Positions 25,367-36,334 of a stretch of 64,000 nt of DNA are shown here, piece after piece. How positions within the stretch are numbered: position 1 is the stretch's first letter; each line of letters begins with the position of its first letter. The stretch comes from Sphingopyxis sp. H073 (lineage in GTDB: Bacteria > Pseudomonadota > Alphaproteobacteria > Sphingomonadales > Sphingomonadaceae). The notes beneath the pieces are model-generated. The model was not told where the DNA came from, searched no databases, and saw nothing but the letters and a program-made list of their open reading frames with translations. The stretch covers positions 513,486-577,485 of the forward strand of contig NZ_LNSG01000001.1 of NCBI RefSeq assembly GCF_001468395.1, written 5' to 3'. The position numbers were made by a program, and so were the translations under genes.

Positions 25367-26773
25367 ATGTCCGTCATGCAATATATCAGCACTCGCGGCT
25401 CTGCGCCGACCCTCGACTTTCGCGCCGCCACGCTTGCCGGCCTCGCCAGCGACGGCGGGCTCTATGTGCCGGCGAAATGGCCCGAGATGTCGGCCGCCGA
25501 TATCCGCGCGCTTGCAGGGCTCGATTATGTCGAAACCGCGGTGCGGGTGATGACGCCCTTCGTCGCGGGTGTCCTGTCCGAAGACGAGCTGCGCGAGCTC
25601 TGCAAGGCTGCCTACGGCCGCTTCAGCCACGATGCGGTGACCCCGCTCGTCCAGCTCGACCACCGCCACTGGCTGCTCGAACTCTTTCACGGTCCGACGC
25701 TCGCGTTCAAGGACGTCGCGCTGCAATTGCTTGGTCAGCTCTTCGAAAAGTTCCTCGGCGGCGGCGAGACCGACCTGACGATCGTCGGCGCGACCTCGGG
25801 CGACACCGGTTCGGCGGCGATCGAGGCGGTCGCGGGGCGCGAACATATCCGCATCTTCATGCTCCACCCCGAAGGCCGGGTCAGCGACGTCCAGCGCCGC
25901 CAGATGACCACCGTGCTGGCGCCCAACGTCTATAATATCGCGATCGACGGCAGCTTCGACGATGCGCAGGCGATGGTGAAGCGGCTGTTCGGCGATGCCG
26001 AGGCGCGCAGCGCCCTGACTCTCTCGGCGGTGAACAGCATCAACTGGGCGCGGCTGATGGCGCAGGTCGTCTATTATTTCTATGCGGCCGTGCGCCTCGG
26101 CGCGCCCGAGCGACCTATTGCTTTCAGCGTTCCGACGGGCAATTTCGGCGATGTTTTTGCGGGCTATGTCGCCGCGCGCATGGGGCTTCCCGTCGCGCGG
26201 CTCGTCGTTGCGACCAACGTCAATGACATCCTCCACCGCGCGCTGTCGTCGGGCGACTATAGCGCTGGCAGCGTCACGCCGACCGCGACCCCCAGCATGG
26301 ATATCCAGGTCAGCAGCAATTTCGAAAGACTGCTCTTTGATCTCGCAGGCCGCGATGGCGCGGCGATTGCCGGCATGATGGGCGCGTTCGATCGGGATCG
26401 GTCGATGAGCATCCCTGCCGACATGCTCACCGAGGCCCGCGGGCTTTTTTCGAGCGCGCGGATCGACGGCGATGCGATGTCGCTGGCGCTGCGCTGGGCG
26501 CAGGAGAAGGGCGGCCAGATCATCGACCCGCACAGCGCCGTCGGCCTTGCCGCCGCACGCACGCTCGAAATCGATGCCGATATTCCGGTCGTCACGCTCG
26601 CGACTGCGCACCCTGCAAAATTCCGCGACGCGGTCGAGCGCGCGACGGGTGTCCGCCCGGCGCTTCCCGCGCGCCTCGGCAACCTGTTCGACCGCGAGGA
26701 GCGCTATGAAAAGCTTCCCGGCGATTATGATGCGGTGAAGGCCTATATCCTGTCGGAAGTGGCGCGTGGCTGA
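25367..26773 (+). CDS. thrC: Threonine synthase
   Basis: PLP-dependent conversion of O-phosphohomoserine to threonine. The 468-residue protein shows MQYISTRG, LFHGPTLAFKDVALQ with the PLP lysine, TIVGATSGDTGSAAIEAV and PTGNFGDVFAGYVAARMG, all typical of the longer bacterial/fungal class. ATGs at 25367 and 25376 are both possible starts. It follows surf1 closely, so it is probably co-transcribed with the oxidase genes, a linkage found in other sphingomonads. Confidence 0.95.
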   Translation: MSVMQYISTRGSAPTLDFRAATLAGLASDGGLYVPAKWPEMSAADIRALAGLDYVETAVRVMTPFVAGVLSEDELRELCKAAYGRFSHDAVTPLVQLDHRHWLLELFHGPTLAFKDVALQLLGQLFEKFLGGGETDLTIVGATSGDTGSAAIEAVAGREHIRIFMLHPEGRVSDVQRRQMTTVLAPNVYNIAIDGSFDDAQAMVKRLFGDAEARSALTLSAVNSINWARLMAQVVYYFYAAVRLGAPERPIAFSVPTGNFGDVFAGYVAARMGLPVARLVVATNVNDILHRALSSGDYSAGSVTPTATPSMDIQVSSNFERLLFDLAGRDGAAIAGMMGAFDRDRSMSIPADMLTEARGLFSSARIDGDAMSLALRWAQEKGGQIIDPHSAVGLAAARTLEIDADIPVVTLATAHPAKFRDAVERATGVRPALPARLGNLFDREERYEKLPGDYDAVKAYILSEVARG

Positions 26774-27656
26774 GCTTGCGCCGCTGGTCACGCTTGTCGG
26801 TGAGGCCTGGGAGGATTATGGGCTGGTCGACAGCGGCGGCGGGCGCAAGCTCGAACGCTATGGCCCTTACCGCTTCATCCGCCCCGAACCGCAGGCGATG
26901 TGGCACCCCGCGCTTCCGCAGGACGAATGGGACAAGGCCGACGGCGAGTTCGTTCCCGCATCGGACGATGATGGCGGCGGGCGCTGGTATTACAACAAAC
27001 CCGTTCCCGCCGAGGGCTGGCCGCTCGGCTGGCGCGAGACGCGTTTCACGGCAAGCTGCACGCCCTTCCGCCATCTCGGCTTCTTTCCGGACATGGCGCC
27101 CGTCTGGGACTGGTTGCGCGCGCAGGTGGCGGGGAAGTCGGACCCGACCTTCCTGAACCTCTTCGGCTACACCGGCGTAGGCAGCCAGGCGCTCGCCGCC
27201 GCGGGTGCGTCGGTGACGCATGTCGACGCCTCGAAAAAGTCGGTCGCGCAGGCGCGCGAAAATGCCGCGCTCGCCGGTATGGCCGAAAAGCCGGTCCGCT
27301 GGATCGTCGATGATGCGGGCAAATTCACCGCCCGCGAGGTGCGGCGCGAAAGGCGCTACGATGCGATCCTGCTCGACCCGCCCAAGTTCGGACGCGGGCC
27401 GGGAGGCGAGCGCTGGCAGCTGGAAGAAGGGCTCGCTCCCTTGCTCGCCGATTGCCGGCAATTGCTCGACGCCGACAGCAAGGCGCTGTTTCTCACCGTC
27501 TATGCCGTGCGCATGTCGGCGCTCGCGATCGGCGAACTGCTCGCACAGCTTTTTGCCGATCTGCCCGGCACGGTCGAATGCGGCGAGCTGGCGGTGCGCG
27601 AAGAGGCGCGGGGGCTCTTGCTCCCAACCGCGATCTTCGCGCGCTGGAGCAATTAG
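26766..27656 (+). CDS. Class I SAM-dependent methyltransferase (RlmI/RlmK-like)
   Basis: A 296-residue methyltransferase probably acting on rRNA. The N-terminal third has an OB/PUA-like region (LVDSGGGRKLERYGPYRFIRPEP), followed by the Rossmann domain with FLNLFGYTGVGSQALAAAGA (SAM site), VDASKKSVAQARENA and the catalytic-loop motif DAILLDPPKFGRG. The start is a GTG at 26766, 8 nt inside thrC. The exact target base is not clear. Confidence 0.88.
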   Translation: MAELAPLVTLVGEAWEDYGLVDSGGGRKLERYGPYRFIRPEPQAMWHPALPQDEWDKADGEFVPASDDDGGGRWYYNKPVPAEGWPLGWRETRFTASCTPFRHLGFFPDMAPVWDWLRAQVAGKSDPTFLNLFGYTGVGSQALAAAGASVTHVDASKKSVAQARENAALAGMAEKPVRWIVDDAGKFTAREVRRERRYDAILLDPPKFGRGPGGERWQLEEGLAPLLADCRQLLDADSKALFLTVYAVRMSALAIGELLAQLFADLPGTVECGELAVREEARGLLLPTAIFARWSN

Positions 27657-28789
27657 GCGGCTGGCGTCGCCAGCTCGATCCGGTTCCGTCCGCTTTCCTT
27701 GGCGCGATAGAGCGCCTCGTCGGCGGCTTTCAGCGCCGCGCGGGCATCGCCGAAGCCGAACACGTCGGCCACCCCGCCCGAGAAGGTGATCTTGCCGAAC
27801 GGCTGGTCGGTCTTGCGGTTGATGAGCCGCCGCTCGGCCAAGCCTTCGCGCGCCTCGTCGAGCCGCGCCGCCGCCTCGCTCGGCGGCAGGCCGCGGAACA
27901 GCATCACGAATTCCTCGCCGCCGTGCCGTGCGACGTGGCAATGGTCATTCGAAATCTTCGCGAGCGTGTCGGCGATCAGCTTGATGACGCGGTCGCCGGC
28001 TTCATGGCCGTGGATGTCGTTCACCTTCTTGAACTCATCGATGTCGCAGAAGGCGACCGACAGCGGTTCGCACGAGGCGCGCGCTTCCTCATAATGACGT
28101 TCGAGCAGCACCTCGAAGGCACGCCGGTTGGGGAGGCCGGTCAGATAGTCGACCTCTGCGTCGCGCTTGGCGCGGGCAAGGCTTTTGCGCAGCGCCTTCG
28201 CCTCGTCCTCGCTCTTGCGCATTTCCTCTTCGGCGTGGCGCGTACGCTCCAGCATCACCTTCGCAATGTCGGCGAGGTGCGAGACAAGCTCGCCCGTCTT
28301 TTGCACCTGTTCGAGGTCGCTGACATGCTCCTCCAGTTTCGACCCATATTCGCTCGTCGCGCTGCGTGCGGCCTTGGTGCTGCTCTGGAAGGTCTCGAGG
28401 TTCGTTTCGAGCCGCGCGACCATCCGGTCGAGGTCGGCGCGATCGGCCAGCGTGGGGTCATTCTCCATCAGCTCGTCGAGCCATTGCTGCGTCACGCCTT
28501 CGCTCGTCATCGAGCGCGCCGCGATCTGTCGCGCGAGCCGTGGGTTGATCCCCGAAAAGGCGCTGTGCGCGATCAGCAGGTTCGCCGCCGAAATATCCAG
28601 ATCATGGTCGATCAGGAATGCGCCGATCGCACCGACCAGCTGCTGCCGCGCCTCCCGCACCAGGCTGCGCGAACCGCGCGCTCCCGAGGATGCCTGTTCC
28701 TCTTCGTGGGCCCCGTTCTTCGCGCGGAGCCCCAGCCAGCCCAGGAGCCGCCCGACCGGCTCGTTCGATGGAGTTGCATGTGTGGTCAT
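27653..28789 (-). CDS. Diguanylate cyclase (GGDEF domain)
   Basis: Cytoplasmic enzyme making cyclic di-GMP. The 378-residue protein has no signal or membrane segment. Residues 40-110 form a helical region, 120-210 a coiled coil probably used for dimerisation, and 212-375 the GGDEF domain: DYLTGLPNRRAFE, FCDIDEFKKVND and the active-site GGEEF at 290-294. The RxxD inhibitory site expected just before it reads ISND, so product inhibition is probably lost. Start at the ATG at 28789; a TTG two codons upstream is also open. Convergent with the methyltransferase, overlapping by 4 nt. Confidence 0.92.
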   Translation of the reverse strand: MTTHATPSNEPVGRLLGWLGLRAKNGAHEEEQASSGARGSRSLVREARQQLVGAIGAFLIDHDLDISAANLLIAHSAFSGINPRLARQIAARSMTSEGVTQQWLDELMENDPTLADRADLDRMVARLETNLETFQSSTKAARSATSEYGSKLEEHVSDLEQVQKTGELVSHLADIAKVMLERTRHAEEEMRKSEDEAKALRKSLARAKRDAEVDYLTGLPNRRAFEVLLERHYEEARASCEPLSVAFCDIDEFKKVNDIHGHEAGDRVIKLIADTLAKISNDHCHVARHGGEEFVMLFRGLPPSEAAARLDEAREGLAERRLINRKTDQPFGKITFSGGVADVFGFGDARAALKAADEALYRAKESGRNRIELATPAA

Positions 28790-28841
28790 GCGCAAATTAA
28801 CGGGCGCCCCGAAACAAGGTTAAGGCGCCGGAGGAAAAATT

Positions 28842-30083
28842 TCAGGGATCGATCCGTCCCTCGTCCCGTGCGGGCATCGGGGCGAGGAATGGCAACAACA
28901 ATGCCGTCAGAACGAGCCATCCGCCCGAGAGCAATATGGCAGTCGGAAGCGACCAGATGTCGGCCGCGAGACCCAGCATATAGGCACCGAGTGCCATCGC
29001 GCCAAAGGTCACCGCTTGATAGATCGACAGGCAGCGGCCGAGGATCGCCTCGGGGGACCGGAGCTGCATCGCGACGTTGAGCGTGGTCAGCGTCGAGACC
29101 CACGCCATGCCGGCGATAAAGGTCGCGGCCATGACGACCGCGATCGATCCCGTCAGCGCCACCGGGACGGTCGCCGCCGCGAAGACGATCGCCGAACCGC
29201 TGACGATGCGGTCGCTCCCCCAGCGGCGGCGCAGATTCCCGACCCATAGCGCGGCGAAGATCGACCCGGCGCCGAAGGCGGCGAGGCAAAGACCATAGAC
29301 GGTCTCGGTGCCGTGCAGCCGGTCGCGGACGAGCGCGGGCATCAGCGCCTGGATACCGATCGCTGCGGCGCCGAAAGCGAAGCCGCGGATCAGGATTCGC
29401 CGCACGGGGTCCGACTGGACGCAAAAGCGGATGCCGGTCGCGATTGCGGCGAACATCGGCGTGCGCTGCGGCTGCGACACCTCGGGATGCCAGCCGAGTA
29501 ACACGATGATCAGCGCGAGATAGCTGATCGCATTGAGCCCGAAGCCGAGCGCCGGGCCGGTCAGCGAAATCAGCAGGCCGCCGAGCGCGGGGCCCGCGCT
29601 CCGCGCAAGGTTGAAGGCGATGCTGTTGAGCGCGATCGCCTGCGGCAGGTCCTTCGGGCCGACTTGCAGCCGCACTGACGCTTGCCACGCGGGGCCGTTG
29701 AGCGCGGTTCCGCAGCCAACCGACAGGGTGAAGAACAGCAGCAACAGCGGGGTAATCGCGCCCATCCAGGTCGTGAGGGCCAGCGCCGCGGAGATCAGCA
29801 GCATTCCCGTCTGCGCTGCCAGCATCACGCGCCGCCGGTCGAAATTGTCGGCGATCGCGCCGGCGATGACGCCGAGCAGCAGGATCGGGATCGTCGCGCT
29901 CGCCTGCACCAGCGCGATCAGCTGATGCGAATTGGTGATCTCGGTCATCAGCCACGCGGCGCCGACCGACTGGATCATCGATCCCATATTCGACGCGAGA
30001 TTGGCGATCCAGATGGCGCGGAAGGCGGGATAGCGGAAGGGAGCGATGGAAGAAGGCGGGGAAGAGGTCTGCGTCGCGCTCAC
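28842..30083 (-). CDS. MFS transporter (EntS/DUF894 type)
   Basis: Inner-membrane transporter of the major facilitator superfamily, 413 residues with about eleven or twelve membrane helices. It starts (GTG at 30083) with FRYPAFRAIWIANLASNMGSMIQSVGAAWLMTEI, typical of the subfamily that includes the enterobactin exporter EntS, and has the loop motif GAIADNFDRRRVML between helices 2 and 3. No siderophore genes are nearby, so the substrate is open. Stands alone between a GGDEF gene and guaB. Confidence 0.9.
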   Translation of the reverse strand: MSATQTSSPPSSIAPFRYPAFRAIWIANLASNMGSMIQSVGAAWLMTEITNSHQLIALVQASATIPILLLGVIAGAIADNFDRRRVMLAAQTGMLLISAALALTTWMGAITPLLLLFFTLSVGCGTALNGPAWQASVRLQVGPKDLPQAIALNSIAFNLARSAGPALGGLLISLTGPALGFGLNAISYLALIIVLLGWHPEVSQPQRTPMFAAIATGIRFCVQSDPVRRILIRGFAFGAAAIGIQALMPALVRDRLHGTETVYGLCLAAFGAGSIFAALWVGNLRRRWGSDRIVSGSAIVFAAATVPVALTGSIAVVMAATFIAGMAWVSTLTTLNVAMQLRSPEAILGRCLSIYQAVTFGAMALGAYMLGLAADIWSLPTAILLSGGWLVLTALLLPFLAPMPARDEGRIDP

Positions 30084-31922
<1,839 letters not shown>

Positions 31923-31945
31923 CATGACGGGGGAGGGTTGAAGCA

Positions 31946-33136
31946 GTGACCCCTGCCGCCCGCATCCAGACCGCGATCGAAATTCTCGACGCCATCGCCG
32001 CCGCGGCACGTGAGGGCGGAGCGCCCGCCGATGCCATTTTTGCAGAAGCGATGCGGGCTCGCCGCTATGCGGGGTCGAAGGATCGCCGCGCGATCCGGGC
32101 GCACGTCTATGACGCGATCCGCTTGGTGCGCTCGGCGCCCGTATCGGGCCGCGCCGCGATGCTCGCGCTCGCCGACGCCGATCCCGATATGGCGGGCTCG
32201 TTCGACGGATCGCCCTACGGTCCCGCGCCGATCGCGGCGGACGAGCCGCGCGCCGAGACAGGACTGGCCGCGCAGGCGCTGGTCGATCTCTTCGACCCGC
32301 TGGTGGGGATGGACGAGGGCAGTGCGATGCTTGCCCGTGCCTCGCTCGACCTGCGTGCCAACCGCCTCAAGGCGACGGTAGCGGACCTCGCGACGCTCTT
32401 CGCAGAAGGCGAGGCGATCCCGGGCGCGCCCGACGGCTGGCGCCTGCCGCCCGAAACCGCGGCGGCCCAGCATCCCGCCTATTCCGACGGCGCGTTCGAG
32501 GTGCAGGACGCCGCCAGCCAATATGCCTCGGCCGCGCTCGATGCATCGCCGGGGCAGGCGATCGTCGATCTTTGCGCGGGGGGCGGCGGCAAGACGCTCG
32601 CCATCGCTTCGCTGACCGGTGGCGACGCCGAAATCCTTGCCTGCGACACCAACCGTGCGCGGCTGCAGCAGCTCTCACCGCGCGCCGAGCGCGCGGGCGC
32701 GACGCGCATCGAGACACGATTGTTGAACCCCGACCGGGAATCGGAGATGCTCGCCGACTGGCAAGGGCGGGCCGACCGCGTGTTTGTCGACGCCCCCTGC
32801 TCGGGCAGCGGGACGTGGCGGCGCAGCCCCGAATTGCGCTGGCGGCTCACCCCCTCGCGGCTCGACCGGCATCTCGCCGATCAGGCCAAGCTGATCGACA
32901 TCGGCGCCGATCTGGTGGCGCCGGGCGGCAAACTTCTTTATGCTGTCTGCTCGATCATCGCGCGCGAGGGGCGGGTCCAGGTGGACGAGTTTTTGAACCG
33001 GCATCCCGACTGGACGGCTGACAGCGGCTATCTGCCCGAAGGCATCGGGCGCGCCGCAGGGCACGGTTTTCTGCTAACTCCGGCGCACGACGGATGCGAC
33101 GGATTTTTTCTCGCGCGGCTGACACGGCCATGTTAG
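31946..33136 (+). CDS. RsmB-family rRNA (cytosine-C5)-methyltransferase
   Basis: NOL1/NOP2/Sun family methyltransferase of 396 residues. The N-terminal 140 residues form a NusB-like RNA-binding helical domain (RRYAGSKDRRAIRAHVYDAIR). The catalytic domain has VQDAASQYASAAL, VDLCAGGGGKTLAIASL (SAM site), FVDAPCSGSGTWRRSPELRW with the release Cys and LLYAVCSIIAREGR with the nucleophilic Cys. Starts with GTG. This architecture is RsmB-like (C967 of 16S rRNA in E. coli), though the true target is inferred. Confidence 0.9.
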   Translation: MTPAARIQTAIEILDAIAAAAREGGAPADAIFAEAMRARRYAGSKDRRAIRAHVYDAIRLVRSAPVSGRAAMLALADADPDMAGSFDGSPYGPAPIAADEPRAETGLAAQALVDLFDPLVGMDEGSAMLARASLDLRANRLKATVADLATLFAEGEAIPGAPDGWRLPPETAAAQHPAYSDGAFEVQDAASQYASAALDASPGQAIVDLCAGGGGKTLAIASLTGGDAEILACDTNRARLQQLSPRAERAGATRIETRLLNPDRESEMLADWQGRADRVFVDAPCSGSGTWRRSPELRWRLTPSRLDRHLADQAKLIDIGADLVAPGGKLLYAVCSIIAREGRVQVDEFLNRHPDWTADSGYLPEGIGRAAGHGFLLTPAHDGCDGFFLARLTRPC

Positions 33137-33168
33137 CATCCCCCGAAATGACGAAATGGGAGAATGTG

Positions 33169-33693
33169 ATGCGCGTCAGTTTCCTGGCTATCGGTGCCGG
33201 CCTCATCCTTGCCAGCATGCCCGTGGCCTCGGACGCGCAGCGCGCCGACAATGACATCCTGCCGCGCTCGGTGGCGCTCCAGCATCAGGGGGTGGAGGCG
33301 CAGGCGAAGGGCGACCTTGCCGCCGCGGTCGATTTCTATGAATCGGCGCTCGCCGCCGATCCGCGCAACCGGTCGGCGATCGTTGCGCTGGCACAGGTCG
33401 CACGGGCACAGGGCTTGCCCGGGAAGGCGATCGGTTTCTACCGCGAGGCGCTGCTTCTCGAACCCAATGACGTCGTCGCGCTGACCGGGCAGGGCGAGGC
33501 GCTCGCCGACAAGGGCGCGCTCGAACTCGCGCGCGAAAAGCTTGCCGATGCGAAACGCGTGTGCAAGGCGAACTGCCCGCAGGTCGCCGCGCTCGAAAAG
33601 GCGATCGCGGCGGGCAGCGAAAAGCGGGTCGTCGCGGCCGAGGCGATCGCGCCGAAACCCGTCGTCGCGACGGTCGGCACCAGCCAGAACTGA
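33169..33693 (+). CDS. Secreted tetratricopeptide-repeat protein
   Basis: A 174-residue exported protein: signal peptide (about 1-24, ending SDAQ), then at least two TPR-like helical pairs (about 38-105, with VALQHQGVEAQAKGDLAAAVDFYESALAADP and GLPGKAIGFYREALLLEPND) and a third weaker pair, then an Ala/Lys/Val-rich tail. Two Cys (VCKANC) near residue 130 could form a disulfide. The ATG at 33169 has GGGAGA about 6 nt upstream. Likely a periplasmic interaction protein; no partner identified. Confidence 0.8.
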   Translation: MRVSFLAIGAGLILASMPVASDAQRADNDILPRSVALQHQGVEAQAKGDLAAAVDFYESALAADPRNRSAIVALAQVARAQGLPGKAIGFYREALLLEPNDVVALTGQGEALADKGALELAREKLADAKRVCKANCPQVAALEKAIAAGSEKRVVAAEAIAPKPVVATVGTSQN

Positions 33694-33725
33694 TCTTTCC
33701 GAAAGGTGCAGGCGTCGGTTTCCGA

Positions 33726-33759
33726 GTAGGATACGGCTAGCCTAGGGCTAGTTTCCTAC
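33726..33759. terminator. CTAG-rich hairpin between convergent genes
   Basis: Imperfect palindrome with outer arms gtagga/tcctac and inner arms ctagcc/ggctag around a short loop, in the gap between the TPR gene and the oppositely oriented small ORF. It contains three CTAG tetranucleotides within 15 nt. It has no T-run, so it may terminate weakly or be a protein-binding palindrome. Confidence 0.4.
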
Positions 33760-33887
33760 GCCGCCAAAAGCCACAATCCGAGGCTAATCGCCCCGCAAAA
33801 AAGCAGCGCGAAGATTATAAATCCTGGTCCTCGTGCGTCATTCCGGTTTCCCTTGGGAATGAGTAGTCCGAGGATGATATCCCACAT
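33756..33887 (-). CDS. Tiny hypothetical membrane protein
   Basis: A 43-residue open frame from the ATG at 33887: MWDIILGLLIPKGNRNDARGP, then a clear membrane helix (about 22-41, FIIFALLFCGAISLGLWLLA). It follows the lptD stop by 10 nt on the same strand and could be co-transcribed. The stretch is clearly richer in A+T than its neighbours. The ribosome-binding site is weak (GAGCG). Plausible small protein, unrecognised. Confidence 0.45.
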   Translation of the reverse strand: MWDIILGLLIPKGNRNDARGPGFIIFALLFCGAISLGLWLLAA

Positions 33888-33897
33888 GGCGTGACGC

Positions 33898-36201
33898 TCA
33901 GAACCCCAGATTCCGGAATGCGATCCGGAACGAGAAGCTGTTGCCGCGTTTCGCGTCGCCGGTGTCGATGTAATCGCGGCGCCAAGTGAGGGCGATCGAC
34001 AGGCAGTCGTCGTCATAGGCGATGCCGAGGCGGTGGCGGATCGGTTCGAAGCCGTCGGCCTGCGCCAGCGGGTCGTCGCTGCGGCTGGTGAGGTCGATGA
34101 TCGCCGATCCGAAGACTGACCAGTTTTTCGCAAAACCGACGCGGCCGCCGACGCGCGCCTCCTCGCGGTCCTGCAGATCCTCGCCGAGCAGCAGGATGTC
34201 GCGGTTGAGGCGCGAATAGCCGAGCACGGCGTAGGTCGACCGGCCGCCGATCGTCGCGTCGAACTCGTTGCGCCGGATCGCGAGATTGTCCTTGTCGAGG
34301 CGGAAGCGATGCGTCAGCCGCAGGAAGCTCTTGTAGGCGATCGTCGTGCGCCCGACGATGTCCGAGGTGCGGTCGGTGAGTCCGGTGCCGTCGGGGAACA
34401 GGCTGGGCTTGTCGGACAGGCGATAACTTTGCCCGATCATGCTGTTGATCGTGAAGCTCGGCCGGCTGTAATTCCATTCCACGCCATAGGTGATGCGCGC
34501 GCCGTCCTCGAACCGGTCATAGCCGTTGAAGCGGTTGATCGCGAACAGGTTGCTGTCCTCGAGGTCGAAGGCGCGGGCATCCTCGTTCGGAATGTCCAGA
34601 TTCTTGATCGGCGGCGTCGCGACGATCTGGACGCGTGGGGTCAGCGTCTGCGTCCCGCCCGCGAACTCGCCGACGAAGGGCCAGCGCATGTCGGCCGCGA
34701 CCGCCGCGATGCCGCGGCCCTGCCACCCCGACTTGCCGCGATAACCGGGGATTGCGGTCAGGAGATTCTCGTCGCTGTGATAGACGTCGCCGCGCACCAG
34801 CGCCGTGACCGTGACTTCCTGCCCAAGGCCGGTGAGCCCGCGCAGATCCCAGCGCGCCCCTGCGAAGGCGCGCTGCGTGTCCTGCCCCGACGTGCGCCCG
34901 ATCGCCAATGTGTTGAGCTGCAGCTCGACCTGTCCGCCGAGCAGCGGATCCGCGAAGCGCTGGCGATAGTCGATGATCGGCAGCGCGACCGGCTGCTGCC
35001 CCTGGCTGTCGTTGCGGCGCAGCGTCTGTGTCGCCCAGCCGGCGATCGAGAGATAGCTCTGCCCGCCGATCCGTTCGAGCTCGAAGGTCGAGCGCAGCCG
35101 GTCGTCGCGGCTGATGTCATAGCGGCGCATGAAGGTGCGGTCGGTCGTGACGCGGCCCGAAAAGGACAGGCTCCACCGCGGGTCGAACTGGAATTTGCCC
35201 GCGCTTTCGAAATAGCCGCGGAACCGACGGTTGCGATCGGTCGTCGGCCCCGAGACCGGAACCGCCGCACTGTGGGTTGCAAAGCCGTTGAGGCGGAACG
35301 AGCCGACGTCGGTCAGCGCGCGGAACTCGCCCTCCAGCATCGGCGCGGCGCTCGTATAGATGTGCGGCGTGATCGTGATGTCGCGATCGGGCGCGAGGCG
35401 GAGATAGTAAGGAACCGCGATCTCGAACCCGTTCGTACGGTCGAGGCGGATTTCAGGCACCAGCAGCCCGCTGCCCGCCTCCTGGTTCGCCGGATGGCTG
35501 AGGCCGGGGAGCGGGATCAGCGGCAGGCCGAAAATCTCGACCCGCGCGCCCTTGTATTTCACCTTGTTTTTTGCGCGGTCATAGGTGACGCGCACGGCGC
35601 GGATCTGCCAGCTCGGATTCTTCGGGCATCCCGAGTCATCCTCGACGGGGCAGGGGGTGTAGGCGGCGTTTTCCAGCTCGATATTGCCGTTGTCGAAACG
35701 TGTGCCCTTCATCGCCGCGAGGCGCGAGCCATTGTCGAGCACGACGAGCATATTTTCGACGACGCCATCGCGCAGCGTGTCGGTCAGGACGATGCGGTCG
35801 CCATAGGCGGTATCGCCCTCGGGATTCTTGACCGCGACATTGCCCTCGGCGACCACCTCGCCGGTCTGGCGGTTCCACGTCACCTTGTCCGCGCGCATCT
35901 CGATCGCGTCGCGGTTCATCTGGACATTGCCTTCGGCAACGACGATGTCGGCGTCATTGTCGTAGTTCAGGGCGTCAGCGGCAAAGCCGATCTGTTCCTC
36001 GCTCGTCGGCGCGGGGGCATCGGGTGCGGCCGGGACGACGTCGCGATCCTGCAGGTCGGGCTGCCCTTCGGGTACGGCGACCGGGGGTGGTTCGACCGTC
36101 TGCTGTGCGGCCACCGGGCATGCCATCAGCGCGGCAGTGCTCGCCGTGACGAACCACAGCGATTGCGCGCGCGACCCCCGATGGAACAAAGTCCAGCCCA
36201 T
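33898..36201 (-). CDS. lptD: LPS-assembly protein LptD
   Basis: Outer-membrane translocon that inserts lipopolysaccharide (in sphingomonads possibly glycosphingolipid or another lipid carrier) into the outer leaflet. The 767-residue precursor has a signal peptide (about 1-32, ending PVAAQQ), a Pro-rich linker, an LptA-like jellyroll domain (about 68-170, FAADALNYDNDADIVVAEGNVQMNRDAIEMRADKV) and the LptD beta-barrel to the C-terminal Phe (RIAFRNLGF). Two Cys lie near 184-193 (TPCPVEDDSGC). Divergent from pepA; no surA or pdxA follows. Confidence 0.93.
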   Translation of the reverse strand: MGWTLFHRGSRAQSLWFVTASTAALMACPVAAQQTVEPPPVAVPEGQPDLQDRDVVPAAPDAPAPTSEEQIGFAADALNYDNDADIVVAEGNVQMNRDAIEMRADKVTWNRQTGEVVAEGNVAVKNPEGDTAYGDRIVLTDTLRDGVVENMLVVLDNGSRLAAMKGTRFDNGNIELENAAYTPCPVEDDSGCPKNPSWQIRAVRVTYDRAKNKVKYKGARVEIFGLPLIPLPGLSHPANQEAGSGLLVPEIRLDRTNGFEIAVPYYLRLAPDRDITITPHIYTSAAPMLEGEFRALTDVGSFRLNGFATHSAAVPVSGPTTDRNRRFRGYFESAGKFQFDPRWSLSFSGRVTTDRTFMRRYDISRDDRLRSTFELERIGGQSYLSIAGWATQTLRRNDSQGQQPVALPIIDYRQRFADPLLGGQVELQLNTLAIGRTSGQDTQRAFAGARWDLRGLTGLGQEVTVTALVRGDVYHSDENLLTAIPGYRGKSGWQGRGIAAVAADMRWPFVGEFAGGTQTLTPRVQIVATPPIKNLDIPNEDARAFDLEDSNLFAINRFNGYDRFEDGARITYGVEWNYSRPSFTINSMIGQSYRLSDKPSLFPDGTGLTDRTSDIVGRTTIAYKSFLRLTHRFRLDKDNLAIRRNEFDATIGGRSTYAVLGYSRLNRDILLLGEDLQDREEARVGGRVGFAKNWSVFGSAIIDLTSRSDDPLAQADGFEPIRHRLGIAYDDDCLSIALTWRRDYIDTGDAKRGNSFSFRIAFRNLGF

Positions 36202-36263
36202 TTAATCCCTTTGTCCCAGACCCTATATGGTCGCTGCCCGGCCTTGGACCGGCAGCTTTGTTT

Positions 36264-36292
36264 TTGCAACTCGCAAGCGAAACCCCTATCGG
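36264..36292 (+). promoter_or_regulatory. Candidate sigma-70 promoter of pepA
   Basis: TTGCAA and TATCGG with a 17-nt spacer in the 133-nt lptD/pepA divergent region. The expected start is near 36299, giving a leader of about 36 nt with an AAGAAAG stretch before the pepA ATG. Confidence 0.45.
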
Positions 36293-36334
36293 TCCGGCAC
36301 GTTCCAATCAATCATCGCATAAGAAAGTTACCGC

